Source: Methanobacteriota archaeon (GTDB taxonomy: Archaea; Halobacteriota; Methanomicrobia; Methanomicrobiales; Methanoculleaceae). From it: DNA of 29,759 nucleotides. A model generated the notes under the pieces. It was not told where the DNA came from, made no database searches, and was given only the letters and a program-made list of their open reading frames with translations. The stretch covers positions 1-29,759 of the forward strand of contig JAEWMO010000099.1 of the NCBI GenBank assembly GCA_023457135.1. The letters are read 5' to 3'. The first letter of the stretch is position 1. The number at the start of each line of letters is the position of its first letter. This document shows positions 23,997 through 29,759 of this stretch, piece after piece. The position numbers were made by a program, and so were the translations under genes.

Positions 23997-26777
23997 GTGA
24001 GCGGACTTGATATGCAGAGCAACGAACGGGAGTGCAGAGCCCGGTGGGAGCACGCGTTCGAGGCTGATCCGGCAGCGGATAAAGAGAAGTACTACCTGAC
24101 CGTGGCGTTCCCGTATCCAAGCGGGGCGATGCATGTCGGGCACGGACGGACCTACATTGTTCCGGACGTCCTTGCCCGCTACCAGCGGATGAGAGGGAGA
24201 CACGTCCTCTTCCCGATGGCGTTTCACGTCACCGGCACCCCGGTCATCGGGATCTCGAAGCGGATAGCAAACGGCGATGCGAAGACGATCGGGCTCTACC
24301 GTGACCTCTACCGGGTGCCGCAGGACATCCTCGACCGGTTCATCGACCCGATGGAGATCGTCCGGCACTTCTCGGAGGAGTACCGGCGGGTGATGCAGAA
24401 GTGCGGCCTCTCGATCGACTGGCGGCGGCGGTTCATCACCGTCGACCCGCAGTACAGCAAGTTCATCGAGTGGCAGTACGGCCACCTGCACGAGGAGGAG
24501 CACGTTGTCAGGGGCGCCCACCCGGTCAAGTACTGTCCGCAGTGCGAGAACCCGGTCGGCGACCACGATCTGCTCGAGGGCGACAAGGCCGAGATCATCA
24601 AGTTCACCCTGGTCGTCTTCTCCTGGAACGGTGCAAAGATCCCGTGCGCCACCCTCCGGCCCGAGACGATCTACGGCGTGACGAACCTCTGGGTGAACCC
24701 CGAGGTCACCTACGTGCGGACGATGGTCGACGGCGAGGAGTGGATCCTGAGCCGCGAGGCGGCAGGGAAACTTGCCCTGCAGGATCACACCGTCACGGTC
24801 TCAGAAGAGATCCCCGGCACGGTCCTGATCGACCAGACGGTCTCCCACCCGCTCTGCGGCGGCGTCCCCGTCCTGCCGGCGACGTTCGTCGACCCCGACA
24901 TGGGAACCGGGATCGTCATGAGCGTCCCCGCCCACGCTCCCTTCGACTACATCGCTCTCCGCGACCTGCAGCAGCAGGGGAAGTACACGTCCATCCGGCC
25001 GGTCCCGCTCATCTCCGTCGAGGGCTACGGCGAGATCCCGGCAAAGGACGCGGTCGAGCGGGCGGGCATCCGCGACCAGAACGACCCCGGCATGGAGGCG
25101 CTCACCCAGGAGGTCTACAGCGCCGAGTTCTCCCGCGGGAAGGTCTTTGAGAAGTACGGCGGCAGGCCCGTCCGCGAGGCCCGCGACGACGTTGCGGCGC
25201 TGATGATGGAGCGCTATGGCTCCATCCCGATGTACGAGTTCGACAACCGCCAGGTGATCTGCCGGTGCGGTGGCAGGGTCTTTGTGAAGATCCTCCACGA
25301 CCAGTGGTTCCTGGAGTACAGCGACCCGTGCTGGAAGGAGCAGGTGAAGACCCAGCTCGAGCGGATGGCGCTCGTCCCGCCCGAGGTCAGGGCCGAGTTC
25401 GACCGGACGGTCGACTGGCTGAAGGACTGGGCCTGCACCCGGCGGGTGGGGCTCGGCACGAAGCTCCCCTGGGATAGGACCTGGATCATCGAGCCCCTCT
25501 CGGACTCGACGGTCTATATGGCCTACTACACGATCTCCCACCACCTCAAGGCCATCCCGCCGGAGAACCTGACCCCGGAGGTCTTTGAGTACATCTTCAA
25601 GGGCGAGGGGAACCCGACCACGGTCGACCGCGAGACGCTTGATGCGATCCGGAGCGAGTTCCTCTACTGGTACCCCTACGACTACCGGTTCTCGGCAAAG
25701 GACCTCATATCGAACCATCTCACCTTCCAGCTCTTCCACCACCGGGCAATCTTCCCGCAGGAACTGCAGCCGCAGGGCATGGTCGTCTTCGGGATGGGGC
25801 TCCTGAACGGCGCGAAGATGTCCTCGAGCAAGGGCAACGTCTTCCTGCTCGAGGATGCCGTGGAGGAGTTCGGCGCCGATACCGTCAGGATGTTCCTGGT
25901 CGGGAGCGCAGAGCCCTGGCAGGACTTTGACTGGAGGAACGAGCTCGTCTCGTCGACGAGGAAGCAGATCGAACGGTTCTGGAACACCGTGACGGACGCA
26001 AAACAGGCGGAAGGCTCTTACGATATCGACGCCTGGCTCGCGAGCAGGCTCCAGCACCGCGTCGAGAGCACCACGAAAGCCTTCGAGTCGTTCCAGACCC
26101 GGCAGGCACTGCAGGAGGCGTTCTTCGGCGTGGAGGCCGACCTGAAGTGGTACCGCCGCCGCCTGCCCGAGGGCGCAACCGGTGGGGCCGTGATGCAGGA
26201 CCTCTGCCGGACCTGGGTGCGGCTGCTCGCCCCCTTCGTCCCGTTTACCTGCGAGTCGCTCTGGAAGGATCTCGGCGGAGAAGGCCTGGTATCGTTCGCC
26301 CCCTGGCCGGCTGTGGACGAAACCCGGGTCAATCCGGAGATCGAGCTTGCGGAAGAACTCCTGGAGAGGACGGTCGAGGATATCGAGTCTATCTTAAAGC
26401 TCATCCCGATGGAGCCGAAGTCCATCAGCCTCTTCGTCGCCCCCGCCTGGAAGCACGAGGCCTTCCGGATCATCGCGGCCTCGGCCGACAAGACCCGGGT
26501 GATGCGCGAGATCATGCAGAACGAGGGGATGCGCAAGCGCGGCCGCGAGGCGACGGACGCCGCGAAGCAGATCACGAAGCTCGTCCTGAAACTCCCGCCC
26601 GAACTGGTGAAGCAGTTACAGGAGTCGACCCTCGACGAGCAGGCGATCCTCGAAGGCGCCCGGTCGTTCCTGGAGCACGAGTTCCACGTGCCGGTGACGG
26701 TCCTGAACGCCGGCGAGAGCACCCACGCGAAGGCGTCGGGGGCACTGCCCTTCAAGCCGGCGATCGTTATCGAATAA
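23997..26777 (+). CDS. leuS: Leucyl-tRNA synthetase, archaeal type
   Basis: 926 residues from a GTG start at 23997, chosen because GGAGG lies six bases upstream. Class I synthetase signatures are HVGHG (residues 46-50, HIGH) and KMSSSKG (about 607-613, KMSKS). The CP1 editing domain (about 180-340) includes TLRPETIYGVTNLWVNP and the Asp-bearing GTGIVMSVPAHAPFDY. The C-terminal part has the archaeal/eukaryal extra domain that contacts the tRNA-Leu variable arm. It charges tRNA-Leu. A T-rich tract just past the stop (about 26785-26792) probably ends the peptidase-hisI-PINA-leuS transcript. Confidence 0.97.
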   Translation: MSGLDMQSNERECRARWEHAFEADPAADKEKYYLTVAFPYPSGAMHVGHGRTYIVPDVLARYQRMRGRHVLFPMAFHVTGTPVIGISKRIANGDAKTIGLYRDLYRVPQDILDRFIDPMEIVRHFSEEYRRVMQKCGLSIDWRRRFITVDPQYSKFIEWQYGHLHEEEHVVRGAHPVKYCPQCENPVGDHDLLEGDKAEIIKFTLVVFSWNGAKIPCATLRPETIYGVTNLWVNPEVTYVRTMVDGEEWILSREAAGKLALQDHTVTVSEEIPGTVLIDQTVSHPLCGGVPVLPATFVDPDMGTGIVMSVPAHAPFDYIALRDLQQQGKYTSIRPVPLISVEGYGEIPAKDAVERAGIRDQNDPGMEALTQEVYSAEFSRGKVFEKYGGRPVREARDDVAALMMERYGSIPMYEFDNRQVICRCGGRVFVKILHDQWFLEYSDPCWKEQVKTQLERMALVPPEVRAEFDRTVDWLKDWACTRRVGLGTKLPWDRTWIIEPLSDSTVYMAYYTISHHLKAIPPENLTPEVFEYIFKGEGNPTTVDRETLDAIRSEFLYWYPYDYRFSAKDLISNHLTFQLFHHRAIFPQELQPQGMVVFGMGLLNGAKMSSSKGNVFLLEDAVEEFGADTVRMFLVGSAEPWQDFDWRNELVSSTRKQIERFWNTVTDAKQAEGSYDIDAWLASRLQHRVESTTKAFESFQTRQALQEAFFGVEADLKWYRRRLPEGATGGAVMQDLCRTWVRLLAPFVPFTCESLWKDLGGEGLVSFAPWPAVDETRVNPEIELAEELLERTVEDIESILKLIPMEPKSISLFVAPAWKHEAFRIIAASADKTRVMREIMQNEGMRKRGREATDAAKQITKLVLKLPPELVKQLQESTLDEQAILEGARSFLEHEFHVPVTVLNAGESTHAKASGALPFKPAIVIE

Positions 26778-26782
26778 TACTC

Positions 26783-26792
26783 TCTTTTTTTC
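26783..26792 (+). terminator. T-tract terminator after leuS
   Basis: CTCTCTTTTTTTC follows the leuS stop within about 10 nt. Pyrimidine-rich T-runs on the coding strand are the usual termination signal in archaea. Confidence 0.5.
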
Positions 26793-26929
26793 AGAGACAC
26801 CTGCAAGCCTTCGATTCACTTTCGCCCTGCAGGAGTCAGGTATATCCACCTGCCCGGAGACCATGAATACGCCAGTGAGCGTCTCCTGCAGACCGTCCGC
26901 GGGGATCGAAGAGATGGAGCGTGGAAGAG

Positions 26930-27196
26930 ATGATCGAGTCAAGGTGCGGGATACTCTGCGGGGAGTGCGAGTACCGGGAACGGACGGGCTGCAAGGGGTG
27001 CACGGCGATCGAGAAGCCGTTCTGGGGCGAGAGCTGCCCCCTGAAAGCCTGCTGCGAGGCAAAGGGGCTCGAGAATTGCGGCAGGTGCGGCGAGTTCCCT
27101 TGCGAACTCCTCGTGCAGTTTGCGTTCGACGAGGGCCAGGGTGACGACGGGAGAAGGATCCGGCAGTGCATAATCTGGTGCAGGGGGGCGAGGTGA
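26930..27196 (+). CDS. DUF3795-type Cys-rich protein
   Basis: 88 residues from the ATG at 26930 (a GTG at 26921 would add three). Cys pairs run through the whole protein: RCGILCGECEYRERTGCKGC, SCPLKACCEAKG, NCGRCGEFPCELL and a late CIIWCRG. This is the DUF3795 pattern, which probably binds zinc or an Fe-S cluster; the role is unknown. The TfoX-N gene starts 6 nt after its stop, so the two form a small operon. Confidence 0.82.
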   Translation: MIESRCGILCGECEYRERTGCKGCTAIEKPFWGESCPLKACCEAKGLENCGRCGEFPCELLVQFAFDEGQGDDGRRIRQCIIWCRGAR

Positions 27197-27202
27197 GCCT
27201 GT

Positions 27203-27544
27203 ATGGCGTCGACGCCGGAGTTCGTGGAGTTTGCGGCCGAACAACTCGGCGGTGCAGGGGATATCGCCTGCAGGAAGATGTTCGGTGAGTACGGGATCTA
27301 CTGCGACGGGAAGTTCTTTGCCTGTATCTGCGACAACCAGCTCTTTGTCAAGATCACGGAGGCCGGGAAGGAGTTCATGCCGGACGGCGAGACCGCCCCT
27401 CCCTACGAAGGTGCGAGACCCTACTTCCTGGTAACCGACCTGGACGACCGGGAGTTCCTGAAGGAGTTGACACAGGTAACCTGTGCCGCGCTTCCCGCAC
27501 CGAAACCCCGGAAAAGCAGCAGAAAAATCAGGGATAGGGCCTGA
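27203..27544 (+). CDS. TfoX N-terminal-domain protein
   Basis: 113 residues with the TfoX-N signature: IACRKMFGEYGIYCDGKFFACICDNQLFVKI followed by PPYEGARPYFLVTDLDD. The C-terminal tail is Lys/Arg/Ser-rich (PKPRKSSRKIRDRA) and may touch nucleic acid. The full TfoX competence regulator of gamma-proteobacteria has a second domain that is absent here, so a competence role should not be assumed. Confidence 0.88.
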   Translation: MASTPEFVEFAAEQLGGAGDIACRKMFGEYGIYCDGKFFACICDNQLFVKITEAGKEFMPDGETAPPYEGARPYFLVTDLDDREFLKELTQVTCAALPAPKPRKSSRKIRDRA

Positions 27545-27741
27545 AGCAAACGATATCCACTGGTACCTGCTTCACGTCCTGACGCAAGACCGCGCCCCCA
27601 CCCATACATCGTTCACAAAAACAACTCCGGGTCGGGAAAACTGTCCAGGAGAGTTGATGCCTGGCACGAATCGAGTTAGCTCGTTAACATACTTTTTTCC
27701 AGAATAAACGTGCCGTTCAATATAAGAGATTAGAGATCTTA
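27545..27741. other. Gene-free stretch upstream of the small membrane peptide
   Basis: No gene is seen in these 197 nt. A short CGAG/CTCG hairpin at about 27671-27682, followed by a six-T run near 27694-27699, may terminate the TfoX-N transcript. TTCAATATAAGAGATTAG at 27717-27734 contains a possible TATA element, close to the ATG at 27742. Confidence 0.4.
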
Positions 27742-27888
27742 ATGTATATCATGGGAGACGATGTGAACATCCCTCCACTGGCGTTCGCGGTATTGGTATT
27801 GTTGCTGATCATCCTGATCGCAGCGATGGTACCAGGCGTGGGAGCAACCATCATCGACATTCTGGGTAACGCAAACGGTCTTCTGTAA
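27742..27888 (+). CDS. 48-residue single-span membrane peptide
   Basis: The frame runs ATG to TAA. After a short polar head (MYIMGDDVNIPP) comes one strongly hydrophobic segment (about residues 13-30, FAVLVLLLIILIAAM), then VPGVGATIIDILGNANGLL. The second ATG (27751) would give 45 residues, and its GGAGACGATG context is no clearer. I recognise no family. Third positions are less GC-rich than in neighbouring genes. A strong hairpin begins 8 nt after the stop. It could be a real small membrane protein or chance. Confidence 0.5.
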   Translation: MYIMGDDVNIPPLAFAVLVLLLIILIAAMVPGVGATIIDILGNANGLL

Positions 27889-27896
27889 AATTGTCT

Positions 27897-27934
27897 TGGC
27901 CCTGGGTCCAATCTGGAAAGGAGGACCAGGGCCA
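27897..27934 (+). terminator. Long hairpin after the small membrane peptide
   Basis: TGGCCCTGGGTCC (27897-27909) pairs with GGACCAGGGCCA (27923-27934) with a single bulged base, around a 13-nt loop. No T-tract follows. The loop contains AAAGGAGGA, a perfect ribosome-binding site, and the far side of the stem ends in an ATG (27934), so a role as an RNA switch for the next small frame is as likely as termination. Confidence 0.45.
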
Positions 27935-28032
27935 TGGATCCCTTAGCGTTTATCAAGGATTATCCAGTCGTAGTGACAATTCCCGGGATGCCACTCGTGC
28001 AATCGAAGTGCACAGTCAGGAGAACGGCATAA
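27934..28032 (+). CDS. Possible 32-residue peptide with ribosome-binding site in hairpin loop
   Basis: ATG at 27934 to TAA at 28032: MDPLAFIKDYPVVV, then TIPGMPLVQSKC and a basic end. AAGGAGG lies about 10 nt upstream, which is stronger than most sites in this window, but inside the hairpin loop. No family is recognised, and the length is close to what chance gives. Confidence 0.2.
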   Translation: MDPLAFIKDYPVVVTIPGMPLVQSKCTVRRTA

Positions 28033-28100
28033 CTGCACGAAGAACCTTTTTGTGGGATCTACAAAAACGAAGAGAGGCCCCGCCGGCGATGACGGTCCGG

Positions 28101-28442
28101 CTATTCGCCCTTCACGGCCTGCTGGGCCTTCTTCGCCCGCTCTTTCGCCGTGTACCCGGTCACCTGCTGGAGGTAGTTCCTGAACCGGCGGTTGGTCTCG
28201 ATGATCGCCTCGTCACCGGCATCCTTGTTCGCCTCGGTATCGACGATCAGGGTTTTGCCCCCGGCACCCAGCCAGACCTCAAGGCGCCGGAGCGCTCCGT
28301 AGGTGACGATATAGTGGCCGTCCGCCCCCGCAATGGGTTCGACCTCAAACTGGTCACGGAGAGCCTGTACCATTGATTCTGCAAGAGATTTTGTGTATCC
28401 ACGCTTGATCTGGTATTCCTGCATAATATTTTTAAGGGACAT
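28101..28442 (-). CDS. DUF5611-like small archaeal protein
   Basis: 113 residues, mixed alpha/beta, no signal peptide or membrane span. N-terminal helix YTKSLAESMVQALRDQF, beta strands HYIVTYGALRRLEVWLG and KTLIVDTEAN, then a long helix with NRRFRNYLQQVTGYTAKERAKKAQQAV. It resembles a conserved methanogen family of unknown function (DUF5611, from memory). Only 29 nt separate its start from the divergent PAC2 gene, so each promoter must overlap the other gene's start region. Confidence 0.75.
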   Translation of the reverse strand: MSLKNIMQEYQIKRGYTKSLAESMVQALRDQFEVEPIAGADGHYIVTYGALRRLEVWLGAGGKTLIVDTEANKDAGDEAIIETNRRFRNYLQQVTGYTAKERAKKAQQAVKGE

Positions 28443-28471
28443 TCAGCTATGTTAAACTAATCCGGGAGTGG

Positions 28472-29197
28472 ATGGTTGATCCCATGGACGATATAAAGGT
28501 GATATCGAGAGCGCTTGCCGGCGCTGAAAAAACCGTGCTGATCGGGTTCCCCGGCAGCGGGCTTGTCGGGAGTATTGCGCTGCAGTATCTCGTCGAGCAG
28601 TTGGAGTTCGAGCAGATCGGGGCGATCACGAGCAAATACTTCCCGCCGGTCGCCCTCATGACCAAGGGCGTCATCAACGTGCCCGTCCGTCTCTACGAGA
28701 AGGACAGCCTCGCGGCGATCATCTCCGACGTCCCCATCCACCCGGCAATCTGCTATGAGGTGGCAAACGGCATCATGAACTGGCTCACCCAGTTTAACAT
28801 CAAGGAGATAACGACGATTGCAGGGATCATCACGAACGAGCCGGAGAAACGGGTCTTCGGGGTCGCGACGACCGGCGGCGTCCTCGCGCGCATCGAGGAG
28901 CAGACGATCATCCTCCCCATGGGAAGCATCTCCGGCATCGCGGCAAGCCTCCTGACTGAGTGCAAGACACGGGGAATCCCGGGGATCGGGCTGCTCGGCG
29001 AGACCGTGAACACCCCCGATCCGCGCTCATCTGCGGCCACGATCGAGGTCCTGAACCGGATCTACGACCTCAACCTGGATGTCCAGCCGCTGCTTGAGCA
29101 GGCGGTGGAGATCGAGGCGGCGATGGCCCAGATCGCCGAGCAGGTGCAGAAGACCGAGACCGCGCCGCGGAGAGAGCAACTGCCGATGTACGGGTGA
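28472..29197 (+). CDS. Proteasome assembly chaperone-like protein (PAC2 family)
   Basis: 241 residues. The PAC2 family pattern is clear: VLIGFPGSGLVGSIALQYLVE near the N-terminus, GAITSKYFPPVALMTKG, then EITTIAGIITNEPEKRVFGVATT and GSISGIAASLLTECKTRGIPGIGLLGETVN. The C-terminal helices are followed by a Pro/Arg-containing tail. In eukaryotes PAC2 helps assemble the 20S proteasome; in archaea the partner is not settled. ATG 28472 has GGGAG upstream; ATG 28484 is the alternative. DUF473 follows immediately. Confidence 0.88.
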   Translation: MVDPMDDIKVISRALAGAEKTVLIGFPGSGLVGSIALQYLVEQLEFEQIGAITSKYFPPVALMTKGVINVPVRLYEKDSLAAIISDVPIHPAICYEVANGIMNWLTQFNIKEITTIAGIITNEPEKRVFGVATTGGVLARIEEQTIILPMGSISGIAASLLTECKTRGIPGIGLLGETVNTPDPRSSAATIEVLNRIYDLNLDVQPLLEQAVEIEAAMAQIAEQVQKTETAPRREQLPMYG

Positions 29198-29202
29198 TTC
29201 CC

Positions 29203-29595
29203 ATGAAGTACGCAGCGTTAACCGGAATTTCGCCAACAGTCATTGCAGATCTCAAGACAGGCAGGGCCCGCACCCTCGAACTGAAGAGCGCCCACAACAT
29301 CATCACCCTGACAGAGGCCGCTCCTGGAGAGTGCATCTTCATAACCTCGGTCAGCGAGGAAGACCTCTCCCCCGGGGATCCGGGGATCATGGTCGACCTC
29401 CTGGTCCTCAATATCGGGATGAGACGGGTCGTCGATTTCGTCAACCCGTTCTTCTACGAAGAGCGGGAGCAGATGTCGGCCCGGATCAAGGTCCAGTTCA
29501 GGGGGACGACGTTCGCGAGCGGCGTCGAGGGGCACAAGTGGGGAGACCCGACCAGGGTCGAGATCATCAGGTCGGCGTGTTACCGCGCCGGATAA
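29203..29595 (+). CDS. DUF473 family protein
   Basis: 130 residues from the ATG at 29203, chosen because GGTGATT (overlapping the previous stop) is six bases upstream; GTG 29194 is less likely. The sequence (YAALTGISPTVIADLK; AHNIITLTEAAPGECIFITS; RRVVDFVNPFFYEEREQMSARIKVQFRG) matches the archaeal DUF473 family, of unknown function. It is translated together with the PAC2 gene. A run of eight Ts after the stop (about 29603-29610) should end the transcript. Confidence 0.85.
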   Translation: MKYAALTGISPTVIADLKTGRARTLELKSAHNIITLTEAAPGECIFITSVSEEDLSPGDPGIMVDLLVLNIGMRRVVDFVNPFFYEEREQMSARIKVQFRGTTFASGVEGHKWGDPTRVEIIRSACYRAG

Positions 29596-29602
29596 TACGC
29601 TC

Positions 29603-29610
29603 TTTTTTTT
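29603..29610 (+). terminator. T-tract terminator after DUF473
   Basis: CTCTTTTTTTTAG follows within 10 nt of the stop codon, in the same arrangement as the leuS terminator. Confidence 0.55.
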
Positions 29611-29674
29611 AGTACGCCGGGGCCCGCAAAGGGTTAATATCCCCGGACAACCAAAATGTATGGGTATACCACAG

Positions 29675-29749
29675 GGGTCTGTGGCTTAGCCAGGACATAG
29701 CGCCGGGCTTCTAACCCGGATGCCGGGGGTTCGAATCCCTCCAGGCCCG
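29675..29749 (+). tRNA. tRNA-Arg (anticodon TCT)
   Basis: 75 nt. The acceptor stem GGGTCTG pairs with CAGGCCC (one G-T pair), with discriminator G and no encoded CCA. The anticodon stem CCGGG/CCCGG encloses the loop CTTCTAA, so the anticodon is TCT (reads AGA and AGG). The T arm GGGGG-TTCGAAT-CCCTC is regular and the D arm has the usual GCTTAG ... GG ... AGC form. A TTAATA element about 38 nt upstream may be its TATA box, and a T-run follows at 29754-29758. Confidence 0.95.
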
Positions 29750-29759
29750 TTCATTTTTG

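Noticed and set aside
22422..24788. 788-residue minus-strand open frame across PINA and leuS
   Set aside because: It spans two well-supported opposite-strand genes; its Arg/Asp/Leu/Val-rich composition is the usual antisense artefact of GC-rich codons.
28081..28376. Plus-strand frame opposite the DUF5611-like gene
   Set aside because: The minus-strand protein has a coherent fold and start; the plus frame has low-quality composition and no start signal.

Overview
The window looks like the chromosome of a GC-rich methanogenic archaeon of the Methanomicrobiales, most likely Methanoculleus or a close relative. The evidence is archaeal-type LeuRS, aIF1/SUI1, a PIN-ATPase-KH protein (PINA type), an archaeal prepilin peptidase with GspE/TadC homologues, PAC2, DUF473 and DUF5611-like proteins, a tRNA without encoded CCA, TATA boxes 25-35 nt upstream of starts, T-tract terminators, and a giant DUF2341/PEGA/TSP3 surface protein. 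The genus is inference; no marker gene fixes it.

Layout. 1-1050: a small thioredoxin-like protein and a membrane-anchored FKBP-like protein, both minus strand. 1180-2510: Hsp20 with its own TATA box, then a CBS-ParB-like fusion. About 2540-7996 (minus): one very large secreted surface protein, broken into two reading frames by two apparent single-base insertions. It ends in a pre-toxin-like domain with no toxin behind it and runs without a stop into the convergent CBS gene. 7997-8539: its long upstream region, with a 10-bp inverted repeat. 8540-9718: a sugar-nucleotide transferase. 9818-10568: a YkgJ-type Cys-cluster protein overlapping a small Cys-rich protein. 10573-11374: a ribbon-helix-helix protein and aIF1. 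11416-14611: B12-dependent ribonucleotide reductase and cobyric acid synthase, divergent around one central TATA-like element. 14612-15512: an IS605-like hairpin without a transposase, and an acylphosphatase-like/coiled-coil fusion.

15513-20487 (minus) is a type IV pilus-like assembly operon: accessory protein, secretion ATPase and two TadC-type membrane proteins, with no pilin visible. Divergently, 20842-26777 (plus) is a compact run of prepilin peptidase, hisI, PINA-like ATPase and leuS. 26930-27544 holds a DUF3795 and a TfoX-N gene. 27545-28100 is gene-poor but holds a 48-residue membrane peptide and a strong hairpin. 28101-29595 holds DUF5611-like, PAC2 and DUF473 genes, and the window ends with tRNA-Arg(TCT).

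Themes: surface and secretion (giant adhesin, pilus machine plus its peptidase), a B12 producer/consumer pair under what may be one promoter, and housekeeping genes (leuS, aIF1, hisI, tRNA) interleaved with them. The least ordinary item is the decaying toxin-tipped surface protein.
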